Origin: Tetraselmis striata
Taxonomy: Eukaryota; Chlorophyta; Chlorodendrophyceae; Chlorodendrales; Chlorodendraceae
Direction: 5' to 3'
Assembly (NCBI GenBank): GCA_006384855.1
Contig: VCJN01003156.1
Span: 1-64,000, forward strand
Length of the DNA stretch: 64,000 nt
A model generated the notes under the pieces. The model did not search any database. It saw nothing but the letters and a program-made list of their open reading frames with translations, and had not been told where the DNA came from. The position numbers and the translations under genes are program-made. Below are positions 1-14,272 of this stretch, in pieces (the stretch's first letter is position 1; each line of letters opens with the position of its first letter).

Positions 1-20
1 CATAAGACGCAAGCCTTACC

Positions 21-3000
21 ATGCCGGCCGCTACCGCGCGGCTCGGGCTGCTGCTGCTGCTTATTGTGCTGGTTGCACGCGCTGCCGCGGAGGTTTCGTC
101 GGGCGAACTGTACTCGTCCAGCTCGTCGCCGCGCGCGGACGCGGTCCAGCTGCCGCTCGCCGACGTCCGTTTGCTCCCAGGCAGCCGTCAGGCCAACGCG
201 ACGGCCCTGAACGCCGCCTACCTGCGCTCCCTCGACGTCGATCGCCTCTTGTACAGCTTCCGTGCGACGGCGGGCCTGGACACCCGGGCCGCGGCGGCGT
301 ACCCGGGCTGGGAGGCGCCCGACTGCCTGCTGCGCGGCCACTTCGTCGGACACTACCTCTCCGCACTGGCGCTCACCTCTGCCTCGGGCGCAGACGCCCC
401 CGAAGAATGGGCCGCGGCGCGCGCCGTGGCGATGGTGGACGAGCTCGCTGCCTGTCAGGATGCCATCGGTACCGGCTACCTCTCCGCCTTCCCGACCGAC
501 CACTTTGATAGGTAGGGCCACCAGGGGAGACAACAATCTCAATCGAGCCCCAACTGGACCCCCTTTTTCTCAAACCCCCCCCCCCCCCCCCCCCCCCCCC
601 CCACCCCCCATCCACCCCAAAATTAGGCGACGCATCCGACCCCTAATAAACCCCAACACTTCTGACATTCTACTGCGCTCTCTTTTATCCTCCCTCCATG
701 CATCCCCAATTATCACTACACGCAGATATACATGGTATTTATAGTGAACCCCCCCCCCCCCCCCCCCCCCCCCCCCACACACACACACATTCACATGTGC
801 AATTGCATCGGATCATGGGGACAGGCTGGAGGCAGGTGAGACTCCTGTCTGGGCGCCCTACTACACTATCCACAAGATCCTGGCGGGCCTGCTGGACTGC
901 GCCACCCGGCTGGGCACTCGCGGTGCGCTGGGCGCCGCCGTCCGCCTGGCGGACTACTTCGCGGGCCGCGTCGAGGGCGTCATCACGTCGCGCGGCTGGG
1001 CGGCCTGGCAGGCCGTGCTGGCCGTGGAGTTTGGCGGCATGGCGGAGGTGCTGTACGACCTGGCGGCCGTGACGGGGGAGAGCCGGCATGCCGCGCTGGC
1101 GCGCCGCTTCTACAAGCAGGCCTTCATGGACCCGCTGGCCGGGGGGCACGACACGCTGGCGGGGCTGCACGCCAACACCCACATGTAAGCCGCCTAGCCA
1201 CCTGTGCTCTGCGACCTTCACACAGCGTTGAATTCCCCAGCAATTACTGTTGTCAGGGGCGGCCCCGCTGTGCAGCCACGCCGGCGCCATATATATCAGC
1301 ATATACCATACTAGCGCGCACATGGCAAAGAATTCGGCGGCGGTGCCTGGCCGTGTTTTCCCACCCTTCTACCGTTTGTTCACATTTCTATAGTATTCTG
1401 GTACCATTCATCCCGGGTACTCTCTTCTTAATCATTATTGCTGAAATGCCATCGTAACAGACCGTTGGGCGCAATTATGGTTTTGGTTATGTAATCCTTC
1501 ATGTCCGCAGTGTTGCTGCAGTATACCCTGCGTGATACCAGACGCGCTAGATCATCTATGAGGCAATGGGCGAAGATTGTACTAAGGAGTGCCGGATGCC
1601 AACAATACGATGCAATATACTATCTGACATACTAACATACACCAGGAGGACTCCACCTACCTAATACGCGTGATTGAGCTCCGAGTGTAGTAGTTGCCAA
1701 CATTATCTTGTCATTGTCCCCCTGTAAGCATTTCAGTATCGCTGTCTAATTCGAAACAATGCAATGCACGTATTGTTTCCTGAATAAATGGGCAATACAA
1801 GCTCAAACAATGTACTTAGTTTTATTCGAAATCGATTCGCAATGCGACTTATTCGATGTATCTGTCAGAGTTCTTCCAAAACATCCAAACCATCAGCACA
1901 CTTTGTATCCCTATTCGATTTTCATTGTATTTCTAATTGCCGCCCTGGCATCCGCTGGTTAGTCTGTAATAATGTAGATATTCTGGATATTCAATACACT
2001 TTTCCACTTAATTACAGCCCCCTATTTCGCCGAATCCGAGTTTACGAACAGTAGGGCAGCTGAATACAAGACCAATGACCCCAAACCCTGAATCGCTACA
2101 CAGGGGTGTTCAGCCCTTGCCAAGTCCTATAGCCCTAGATGTGCAAAAATAGTCCTTGCGCCACCTCGCCGGGCGTGTCAAGCAACCTCAGCAAAGGCAG
2201 GGGTCGGCTTCCCCAGACGCGCCGCCACGCATGCATAGAACCGGGCGTGGCAGGGTGGCCGTGGGTGGGGGAGGAACCAGATGTGTCAGGGACCTAGGGT
2301 AGTGCTGGATGGGGTGGCTCACTGCCGGCAGCGCTGCGCCCCCCGGCAGCCCGCAGGTCATCGGCGGCGCGCGCGGCTATGCGCTGGAGGGCAACGCCAC
2401 GCTGCTGGCCATCGCGCAGCGCTTTGCGGGCCTGCTGGCGGAGCGGTACAGCTACGCCACCGGCGGCAACAACGTGAACGAGTACTGGCTGTTCCCCTCG
2501 CAGCTGGGCGCCGCGCTGGAGACGGAGTTTGACGCCGCCAGCGGCGAGCCGCTCGACTCGCCGGGCTTCCACACGCAGGAGAGCTGCACCACGTACAACA
2601 CCCTCAAGGTCGCCCCCCCACCCCACCCCACCCTGCGCGCCGAGGCAACGTGCTGTGTGCGCGAGTAGAACCTTTCTCATTAGCGGGAGGTCTCTCATGA
2701 TTCGCATTCTTGCAAACTGACTTGCATTCCATAAGCAGGTGCAGATGTAGACGTAGAGCTAGATGCGGCTGTAGATGTATGCTTGAGGGAATATGTACAT
2801 ACACCGTGGCAGCGGTGGCCGTGACAGTCTCCGTGCTGCGCATGCTGAATGTTGGAGTTCTGCCGGGCGCGCAGCTGCTGCGGGAGCTGTTTGCGTGGGA
2901 GCCGAGCGCGCGCCTGGCGGACGCGTACGAGCGCCTGATGGTCAACGGGCTCCTCGGGACGCAGCTGCCGGGGGAGCCGGGCCGCATGACGTACATGACG

Positions 3001-3992
3001 CCGCTGGGCGCGGGCACCAGCCGGCGCCGCGCCAACTTTGCCGAGGGCTGGGGCGAGCCGGAGGGCAGCTTCTGGTGCGCGAGACGCCGCACCGCTTCGA
3101 CCGCGTTCGGTACGCAGGCTTTGCGATGTGCCCGTCGTTGCTAGGCGCCCTGATGCCCCTCTCCCCCCCCCCTCCCCCCCCTCCACCCCCGGCCTCCCAC
3201 TCGCTCGCCCACAGGTGCTGCTACGGCACCGGCATCGAGAGCTTCGCCAAGCTGGCCGACAGCATCTACTTCCAGAGCGCGCCGGGGGAGGGCGTGCCGG
3301 GCGTGCCGCCGGCGCTGTGGGTGCTGCAGTACGTGCCCAGCGAGGTGCGCTGGGCGGCGGGCGGCCTCGCGCTGCGGCAGACGGGCGGGGTCGCGCGGCG
3401 GCCGGGTTCGTCCGCGGTCTACCAGCAGTCCGTCCGCATGGAGGTCACCGCCGGCCCGGGCACCGCCTCCCCTCCGCGGGCCACCCTCCATGTGCGGGTC
3501 CCCGGATGGGCGCAACCGGGGAGCAGCTTGACGCTCAACGGCAAGCCGCTGGCCATGGCGCAGCCCGGCACCTTCCTGGCGATCACGCGCGCCTGGGCGC
3601 CCGGGGACGTCGCCGCCGCCGACTTTGTCATGGCCGGCCGCGTGGAGCGGCTCAACGACGCGCGGCCGGAGTGGGCCACGGTCGGGGCGGTGCTGTACGG
3701 GCCGCTGCTGCTGGCGGGTCTCGCGGAGGGCGGCGACTTCTCGCTGGGCGCCGACATGGACGACGTGGGCGCCTGGCTGCAGCCGCACCCCGAGAGCTCC
3801 GCGCAGCGGCTGCGCTTCTGGGCCGCCGCCGCGACGCGCCGCCTCGAGCTGATCCCGCTGAACGAGGCGCTCACGCAGAGCTACACGGTCTACATCAACT
3901 TCACCCGCAGCGCTGCCTTGGAGGCCCGGCGCCTCCCGCCTCACCCGTCGGAGGCCGCGAGCACGCACACCCGGGGAACAGCCACTGCGTGA
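21..3992 (+). CDS. GH127-family glycosidase (beta-L-arabinofuranosidase-like, DUF1680), five exons
   Basis: Likely hydrolyses terminal beta-L-arabinofuranosides of glycans or glycoproteins in the secretory path or outside the cell. Exons inferred: 21-511, 825-1184, 2350-2608, 2875-3074 and 3215-3992, all with GT/AG ends, giving about 695 aa. The N-terminus has a hydrophobic signal-like core (LGLLLLLIVLVARAAA). Family landmarks appear in order: YYTIHKILAGLLD, HANTHIPQVIG across a junction, ATGGNNVNEYW, HTQESCTTYNTLK, and SFW-CCYGTG recreated exactly at the exon 4/5 junction. In characterised GH127 enzymes the Glu-x-Cys and the Cys-Cys pair hold a zinc ion and one Cys is the nucleophile; these residues are present. 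The C-terminal beta domain (LHVRVPGWAQPG) is complete. Start chosen at the first ATG, which gives the signal peptide. Convergent with the UMP kinase gene. Exact substrate is not deducible. Confidence 0.88.
1806..1960. repeat. Dispersed repeat family B, copy 1 (in GH127 intron 2)
   Basis: About 150 bp that aligns by eye with 35015-35140. Shared blocks include CAAACA-TGTACTT, a TTCGAAA-CGA-TC-CAAT-CGACT block, CAAACTATCA/CAAACCATCA and a T-rich end with TTTCTAATT/TTTCCAATT. Both copies lie in introns (GH127 intron 2, 1185-2349, and GH3 intron 4). No coding capacity recognised; probably a short non-autonomous mobile element. Confidence 0.55.
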
Positions 3993-5409
3993 GACCCTCA
4001 TGGCCCGCGTCTGAGCACCTCCCCTCTCCTCTGATATTGTATATAAAGCAACCGAAACGCCGTGCCTTCAATGGTCAGCGGGCATCATGCGATCCCGTAG
4101 GACGCCGGCACCGGATCATCGCACCGGTCGTCTGACCGCCGTTTGCCGTTCGGATGACAACTTAAAAACACTTCTCAGGTAGGCATCGCACGACCCACAA
4201 CTGCATCCCCCCCTCCAACTGTTAGCAACTGCCGACTTTGTTATCCCAGCTGACACCGCTACAGCCAAACCATTCGCCACCGAAAAACGCGCTGCTGTCC
4301 AACAGTTCTACCAGTGCCACCCCGGCACTGGCAATAGCGCCAAGCCTGCCCGGTGGCATGCCTGCCCACCCAGCTCCACTGCTTTTGACCGTGATGAGTT
4401 TGCCCGCCAAACCGTAACACGCACCCACCCCAGCCGGGCTCAAGCCTCCGACATGCGGTGAGCGGCGGTGCCCCAGCTGTGCGGCTGGGCCAGCGTGTGA
4501 TGATTGATTGCCGCATGGTTATACCACTGCAAGCTCCTTGGCGCCCGCCGCCAGGCATGGCCCCATAACATGAGCGTAGGATCCTGGGTGCGGCAGGCCC
4601 GGCGGCACCACCCCCACCTCCACGTGGCGGGCGCTAGTAACCCCTCGGACCCGTGCCCGGCTTGGTGCGGCAGCGGGCTGAGCGGGGTGGCCGGTTGTGG
4701 CGGGTCCTCGGATCCTGCGACGACCGGGGGGCCCTACGGGCGGCTTTTCAAATAATACTCGGAGTCCCGGTAGCGCCTGTTGGCGCCGCCGGGAAGCGGC
4801 CATGTAATGGGGGCTGCTGAGCCTAATTCCTGTGCGACCTCGGCCTTGCGTTAGCCTCTCCGAGATCCGCCTATGGGTGGGGAGGGGGGTGTATGACTCG
4901 GACACGGGCAGCCCACTCGCGAGGGCTGTTCGAAGTAAAAATTGTGTTCTCGTACTTCGGCACGACCCGCCAAGTACGCAAGGCGTTACCATACCCGGCA
5001 TAGCCTTGCACGGTGGCGGATGTAATAAAACCCCAGGAAGATGCCCTTGGGCGGTGAGCTCGGCCAGCGCGTTGGGCGTTCTTGCACTGGTGTGCTGCAC
5101 AAGATCAGCGAGCATGCGGCTAGCGGAGCAAGGGGGTGCTTTGCCCGCCTTGACCTTGAACCCATGGACTACATGGCCCAACCCCTGGAACCAATGCGGA
5201 GCCCATTGGGCCAAGACAGCGGGCCAATGCTGACCACATGCAGCTGCGTCTGCCATGCCCACCCCCCCCCCCCCCCCGCCGCTTGCGTTATTTGCATGCT
5301 TGCTGTTTGAAGGTAGCTCCAACCGCCAGCCGCATGAATGAAATGACTCGTCCGATTTGTGTTGACACCACCGCCAGTGTCCGCGCCCCCCCGCCGGCGC
5401 AAGCTGCCC
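3993..5409. other. Region between the convergent GH127 and UMP kinase genes
   Basis: Starts with the probable 3' UTR of GH127. About 4205-4460 reads open on the plus strand for roughly 80 codons (with ATEKRAAVQQFYQCHPG), and 4519-5322 is open for 267 codons on the minus strand but runs through a homopolymer. Neither resembles a family I know and neither has a convincing start or splice context. A relic of a mobile element is possible. Confidence 0.35.
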
Positions 5410-7568
<2,159 letters not shown>

Positions 7569-8756
7569 GCTAGTGCGCGGACTCCGAACTTCCGTCCTTT
7601 ACCTAGTGACAAGGAATTCAAAGCGCGTCGATTCGGGCTAAAGGACCTTGAGCTGCGTTCCTTCCGATAGTGGCGCAAGTCGGCGGCGCAAGTGGCGGAG
7701 GTGGAGGTGGAGGAGCTGTCGTCGGAATGGCGGCCCACTGCTTTGCGCGGCGCGACGTCACCGCGTCGGCGGTTCGTCAGGTTATGACTACTACTAAATC
7801 CCGTGCCGACAAATAAGCGCGCGATGATCAGCAGCCGGGCGTAGTGTGCGTTCGTGCGTTCCGTAGCGGGCGGAATGATACCGAACTATATACCGGACTA
7901 AATTCGGATGCCGTTATAATCACGAAACTCATAACGGACAAAACCACGGAACCCGTACGTAGCCACGTGATCGAACCGATTATTAGTACTTACCACCATG
8001 ATACCGGTGCGCGCCGACATATCTGCGGCGCCCGCCGTCGCGCTCCCCGACGCTTAACCGTCGACCCCGACATTCGTCCGGGCGCGTCGCCGAATTTCAC
8101 TCGTCGTTTTGCTGGGCGGGCCCTTTTTGGTCCGGCTACAGCAGTATTTGACGTATATCCCATCTTATCTACTACTGGTGTGAATTACAAAAAGGCAAGG
8201 AATCAATCCTCCGACCACCGCTAAAAGCTAAATCCGTACGGATTACTAAAAAATCCACACAGCACGCCGACTAAAACAAGCCCGCATCCCGCAGCACGAG
8301 GCGGGATGGACGACGCGTACTGTAGGTCTTTCTACTTATCTATTCTTAAAAACCCAAAACCTGTATCCGCCCGCGCGCAACCTCGCACCAAGTAAGGATT
8401 GCCCTGTACAGGTATTCATTCTACCGGCGGGACCCCGTTCCCGGGAGAGGTACTCCGCCTGTAGGACGGTTTTAGCTAGGGCTTTACTTACAGCACCTCT
8501 GGCGTCTAGGGCTGCCATTTAGGGCTCCCGGGGCTGGCACGCGCTGCTGCCGATGACCGGATGTCACGGATCGTCACGGCCCGAACTCTCCAGCAGTGAC
8601 CGCCTCCCAACTCGAGGCACAACCGTCCGGCCTGGTCAACCCGCAGCAACTACTACCTGTACAGGCAGCAACAGAAGCGCAGCGATAGAGCGACATCGGC
8701 GGCGACAGGGCGCTATATCTACCCCTCACCGGTAGCTGCACGTCTTCCTCGCCGCA
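7569..8756. promoter_or_regulatory. Shared upstream region of the divergent UMP kinase and SCAMP genes
   Basis: About 1.2 kb separates the two start codons, so promoters for both directions should lie here. GC content falls away from both genes. I see no TATA box at a convincing spacing, no RNA gene and no protein family; the 126-codon frame at 7844-8224 has no recognisable content. Confidence 0.4.
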
Positions 8757-9071
8757 ATGAGCGACAATCCCTTCAACGACAATCCCTTCCAAGTGAGACC
8801 CCCCCCCCCCCCCCCCCCCCCACCCCCGCCAACGCCCCTGTCCCCCGCGGCAATCCTGCCGCCCGCCCGCCCGCACAGCCGGCCTGCCCCCCTTTATGCC
8901 CAACCCCCTAGCCTCCGCGGCCGCTCCCTGCCGCTGTGCCGGCGGATGATTGGCTGCCTGTTGGCAACGCGCCGCCGCCCCGCAGGCCTCCACCGGTGGC
9001 GGCCTGACCACCTCCGGGATCGTGGCCGCCGTGGAGGTGCGCCGCTCCCCCCTCCCTTGACCTCCTCGGGG

Positions 9072-9106
<35 letters not shown>

Positions 9107-9273
9107 TCGAACCCCCTGACCTTATCACCATCACCACCGGGGGTAGCATGGTCTACTGCAGGAATCCCTTCTATCTCGCCGGATGGAAACTCCATACTCC
9201 GGTGCAGCGCTGTGATGCTCGCCTATCACGCACCGCTGAGGGAGAAGTCGGGTCAGAGGGATGTGGTAATTGT

Positions 9274-9306
<33 letters not shown>

Positions 9307-11434
9307 AGGGGAAGGCGGGCAGCAGGAACTGGGGTAAGGTGCGCTCATCTGGGAGAATGGGGGGCTTCAGGCCAGCCTCGTGGAAAGCGGTGGGCTGACC
9401 CTCGTCTGCCCTGCCCCCCCCCCCCCCCCCCCCCCGAACGCCCCCATGCCGCAGAGTGATGGTGCGGTGGCGACCCTCACCCGGATAAAACCGCCCCCCG
9501 GCGCCATGCTCCCCGCTCCCAGTCTGCTTGCAGAGATCAGCATCCCAAGTTCCCCCTCTCCCCCCCCTGGCCTTCCGGCTGTGCATGCTCTTACCCCACC
9601 TGCCCCCCGGCTTCCCACTGCTCTGACCTCCCCCCGGGAAGCAGACAGCCCGATGACCGACGTCTGGAGCAGCGGTGCCCCCGCACCCGCCCCCACCGGG
9701 GCGCCATCCGCCAACCCCTATTCGGAGGTGCCGGCTCCCGCCGCCAACCCCTACTCGGAGGCACCGCCGGCCGCGCAGCCATCGGGCGCCTACAACGGTG
9801 CCGGCGCCGGCAACGGCCCAAGTGGGGCGGCGGACAAGGTGGGCATGCGGGGCGGATGCACACCGTGCGCTTTTGAGTGCGGGGTGGGAGGGGGGGGGGG
9901 GGGGGTAGACTAAGATAACGGACTCCGCGTCGGCACCCGGAACTGAGCCGCTGCCCTGGGGTTTGGGGGCAGAGTGTGTCGGAGCGGGAGCGGGAGCTGA
10001 TGGCGCGCGAGGCCACCCTGGCGGCCAAGGAGGCGCAGATCGCGCGGCTGGAGACGGAGGCGGCGCAGAACGCGGCGCTCGCGGCGGCGGACCTCAAGAA
10101 CTGGCCGCGCTGCTGCCCCATGGTGCGCCACGACATCCCGGGCGAGATCCCGCCCAACTGGCAGGGCCCTGTCACCAAGGCCTACTGGTCCTACCTGGTG
10201 AGCCCCCTCCCCCCCCACCCCCCCCCCTTGCCTACCTCCATGTGCCCTCATGTACAAGCGCGGGATGACTGACCGGCTGGCAGGAGCGCGGCGCCCACCT
10301 GACACACCGCCCCGCCCGCAGGGTCTCATCGCCTGCCTGATAATGAATGCGCTGGCGGTGACGGTGATTAGCTTCGGGACCGGGGAGGAGCTGGGCTCGT
10401 TCTTCCTGGCGGGTGCGTGCCCCTCCCCCCCCATCGCCCCTGCTCTCACCCCACACTCGCCCCTTGCCCCTGCCTAGCCCCGCACTGTAGCCGGCAGTCT
10501 CAACCCCGTACCCCCGCGGGGTACCCATTGCCCCCCGCCCCGCCCCGCCCCGCCCGGCAGTGATCTATCTCGTGACGGCCACCCCGCTGGCGATGTTCCT
10601 GTGGTACATGCGGCTGTACAACGCCACCATCCGCGACCGCGCCATCACCTTTGGCTTCTTCTTCGTCATGTACCTCATCCACGTCATCTTTTGCTTCTGG
10701 GCCGCCATCGGTACGCCCGCCCCCCCTCCTGGCCCCTCTCCCCACTCCACTCACGCAGCCGCAGGATAAGGGAGGACCCCAAAGCATACACCATCAATAC
10801 CCTGACATGTACTTGGGTTTGCAGGTGCAAAAGTAATGCATCATCTTGCAGCAACGAGTCGGAAGCTGTGTGTGATATTCGTGGCGTATTCTGATGTATG
10901 TCAAGTGTAGTTTTCCCCTCTTCGCATGGCGGGGGGGGGGGGGGGGGGGGGGGGCAAGATTGATAACACGGCGTGAACCCAAAGCGTGGTTGCGCAAGTA
11001 ATACTTCGTACATAACGGGACTGTCCACGCGGTGTTGCAGCACACTCGTTTTTCCCACCAATCAAATCCGTCGGGGTGCGACAGTTGAGAAATGCACACC
11101 CGGGGGCAGCCATGGTGCCCTCGCATGCCAGGACATGGCAAGCAAACGGCTGTCATCTGTACATGCCCCCGCCTATATGGTAGTGGATGTGCCGCGCTAA
11201 CCCCCCCCCCCCCCCTCCCCCTGTCTGCCCCCGTCCTCCACTTGATGGCAGCGCCGCCCATCGGCTCGGGCGGCTCGCAGCGCTCCTTCGCGGGCCTCTT
11301 CCTCTGCCTGAACGTCTTCTCAGAAGGCCTGGGCTTCGGCATCCTGGCCGTCATCGGCACCATCATGTGGGCGCTGGAGGCCGTCTGGTCGCTACTGGTG
11401 CTGCAGCAGGTTCGTCCCCCTCCCCAATGCCCCG

Positions 11435-11470
<36 letters not shown>

Positions 11471-11787
11471 CCCCCCCCCCTTTCACCCCGTCCCAACCCC
11501 GCCTGTGTGAGCCTTCCCGTTTCCTAGCACGCATCCGAAGTGCAAAGGTTCACGGGATGCCGGCTGAACCAATCCGTAGCCGCATGCGGTACGGCCAGGC
11601 GGCGCTGTCCTCGGGTGAGACAGAGGGCTCCGCGGCGACGCTGACGGCCTGCGCCTGCCGGCCGCGTGCGGGTGCCGCGCAGACCTACTCCCAGTTCCGC
11701 GCGGGCGGCGGCACCGCCCGGCTGCAGCAGCAGGCCGGGAGCGCGGCGCAGACGATGCAGATGATGACCGGCGCCAACAATGCCTGA
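8757..11787 (+). CDS. SCAMP: Secretory carrier-associated membrane protein (SCAMP), about eight exons
   Basis: Four-pass membrane protein of trans-Golgi, endosome and plasma-membrane recycling vesicles. Inferred exons: 8757-8792, 8986-9036, 9455-9838, 9973-10197, 10322-10412, 10561-10710, 11252-11409 and 11683-11787 (about 399 aa). The N-terminus has two NPF motifs (MSDNPFNDNPFQ), which in SCAMPs bind EH-domain endocytic proteins, followed by two NPYSE repeats. Exon 4 gives the coiled coil (SERERELMAREATLAAKEAQI) and the entry segment ending KNWPRCCPMVRHDIPGEIP. Exons 5-7 give four membrane segments, including FFFVMYLIHVIFCFWAAI, with the junction residues restored by splicing. The tail begins QTYSQFRAGGG. 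Exons 4-8 are secure. Exon 2 and the start of exon 3 rest only on phase and splice sites, so the N-terminal spacer may be shorter. Confidence 0.88.
10795..10915 (-). repeat. Dispersed repeat family C, copy 1 (in SCAMP intron 6)
   Basis: On the minus strand it matches 16475-16585 on the plus strand. Shared blocks are ACATCAGAATACGCCACGAAT, CCGACTCG--GCTGCAA and ATGC-TTA-TTTTG. Both copies are intronic. Roughly 70 percent similar by eye. Confidence 0.6.
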
Positions 11788-14272
11788 GCAGCCCCCGCGC
11801 TGCCCCGCAACCTCCCCCCCCCCCCCCCCTGCTCTCCCCCCCCCCCTCCACACACACGAGGCGCTGCATGGGGCGACCGCCCCAGCGGCTGTCCTCCGGC
11901 ATACCTGTAAGCCGGAGGCACCCCGCCGCACTAGCACTGTAAATACCCCCCTCCCCCCCCCCCCCCCCCCCCTCTCCCCCATACACACACACACACACAC
12001 ACCAGTCACTCCTCAAGCCTGCTGTGCCTGGGGAGCCCGTTGCTGAGCACTGATACAGTGCGCCTGTCGGTGTCGTCGCTGCAGCTGCGTTTTATGTACC
12101 TGGCAATGGGGGATACGCTGGCCGCCTGTGGATTCGCTGACAATGCTGTGCGCGTACCTGCACGTGCCATACAGCGGAGGAAACTGTTGAATAAGGAAAC
12201 ACGATGAATTTCCGGATGTGTTAAAACCGGTTGATAGTGCGCCGCAGCATCGACCACGGGACCATAAGATTGATCGTACTGGTACTATGAAGAAACAACG
12301 TCATTCTGTCGCTCGCCCACCGCACTGTTGCCCCATATAAGCGCGCGCAAGCAGGTGCATAGTTCCTGGCGGTGAGCATAACAGTGGGCAGATCAGCATT
12401 CAGGAGCTTCGTGAGGATAGGGGGGATGGGGGGGGGAGCGGGGGGGGTTCCGCATGAGACCGTGTTTTATTGTCAACACCAGCCCAGCAGCGCACGCCAT
12501 GGAGGCCATGTTAAGGTCACCAATCAACATACGAGTAGCGGCCATATTGAGTCGATGAGGATCGTATCCGTCGCCCGCACGGTGTATAATTGGAGCAGTT
12601 TCGAGATTGGGTATCATCAGGGATCCGCACAGGTTGGGCAGGGAACTGATAATCCCTGGTATCGTCTAAATATGCTGTGCTGCTAAAGCAGGCAAGAGAA
12701 ATTCAAGTGTCGCCAGAATCGACTGGTGGCGACCAAAATATAAATTTACACGAGCTACAGGTAGATCCATGTAAGGTTTCTGTAGCTCCCTCACCTCGCT
12801 CTCGCTCTACCGTGTATGTAAATTGGGATTACATCAGCTATCATAGCTGCGAGGGCCGATTCGCACATTACAATTACATATGGTATTCGTTTTACATGCT
12901 GTAAACTGACTTACAGGTATTAGTCCTTCTATTGTCGACACTTGAGGCTAGCGAGTGGCAGCAGCGTCTGGCCCAAAATATGTCTGAGTACGGCCGTACC
13001 CGTAGTTGTTATAGCAACAATAAATACTCATTTATATATATTCCAGGATCACAAGCAGCGCCCAGATAGGGGTATATGAGATACTCGGTCATGGTTCTCC
13101 CAGTGATGAGGGCAATATCGACCCGGCGTGTCCCAGGGTTGTTTACCTGGTTCAATGCGTTACTCCTTCGGGGTCCGAATGAGGCAATGGTATATTATAT
13201 TAGGGGCTAGCGACTACCGCGGTATGCCAGACCTACGACTGCAGTTGGCCAAGGAGGTCAAGTGCTGGGGCGGCTTCGGCCGATGACCCGCCCGGGGCGA
13301 ACTTAACTTTTTACTTAAAAAAATAATTATTTACGAGTCCTGTTTCTGTCCGAAAATCAATATTCACCGTTGAAATACAAAACTGGTGCCTCCGGAATAA
13401 CAATTATCGGTCCCTGTACGGGCACGGGTAACACGACGAGTATGTAGGAATCATCAATCATTGTCTTCCTGCCCTGCGATGACACACTTTCTATGCATGT
13501 AATAATGTAGAAGATAATCCTCAGTAGTGGCAATAAAAAATGAATTAGCCACTAACTACCTTCCCAAAATATCCATATGCATAGGCTGTCTGCAGCAGGA
13601 ACAATTGGTCGCTATGTTTACACGAGCTGGCAGCAGAAGGCGATAAAGAAGGAAGAATTCTTGGATGATAGGAGTGCTCCATGAAGCGCGCGCTTCATTT
13701 TATGGTCGCGCCATGTTGTATGCTCGCCATGTATCTATAAAGACAATATAATCGACAATTTATATGGCTGCCCGCCCACGATAGGCAATCCTTAGAATAC
13801 CAACACTGGTAGTACCTGTACTCACACTACAGCAGCGACTACTACCACTCGCACCCGCGGCCCGCCCGCGGAAGACATCAGCGCCATAGCCGCCCGATAT
13901 CAGCGCGCGATGGCCCGATGGATACCCGGGTAGATACTCGCGCGGAGGGCGACCAGCATTCGGGCCGCGGGGCAGCATTCGCCTCCATCTGGTCACGCAC
14001 CCTTAGCCTGCCCACTCGCCCGCCAGCTCACCGGTACGACTGCTTTCCCTGCGCAGCTGATCATCCTCCCCAGCAGCGGCAGCACAGAGCGTTTCCACGT
14101 CGGGGCACGAACGGCACGCCGCTTGTGCCATCGCGCTGTGCTGGGCTCTTACTCGGCGCGCCGGCGGTTGTGAAAATCGCTCGACGGGGCGCTCCTCCCG
14201 CCCGCAACGGGAGCCAGCCAGCTCGAAGGGACTGGGAGAAGCTGAGTGAGGGGGCAGGCGGTGTGGGGCGCG
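11788..14272. other. Intergenic region between SCAMP and IFT70
   Basis: About 2.5 kb beginning with poly-C runs and a short (CA)n just after the SCAMP stop, then AT-richer DNA. A stretch near 13616-13650 (GAGCTGGCAGCAGAAGGCG) is nearly repeated at 27480-27500. The last 200 bp before the IFT70 start are GC-rich and probably promoter/5' UTR. I see no further gene or RNA. Confidence 0.4.

Noticed and set aside
2793..3992. 399-codon plus frame as a gene of its own
   Set aside because: Only its second half is real (GH127 exon 5); the first part reads exon 4 in the wrong phase.
4519..5322. 267-codon minus-strand frame
   Set aside because: Runs through a homopolymer (Gly run), has no family resemblance, and GC-rich DNA keeps such frames open by chance.
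9131..9586. Frames crossing poly-C/poly-G runs (also 570-794, 10794-11534, 15529-15768, 49083-49460)
   Set aside because: Poly-Pro or poly-Gly artefacts of intronic or intergenic homopolymers.
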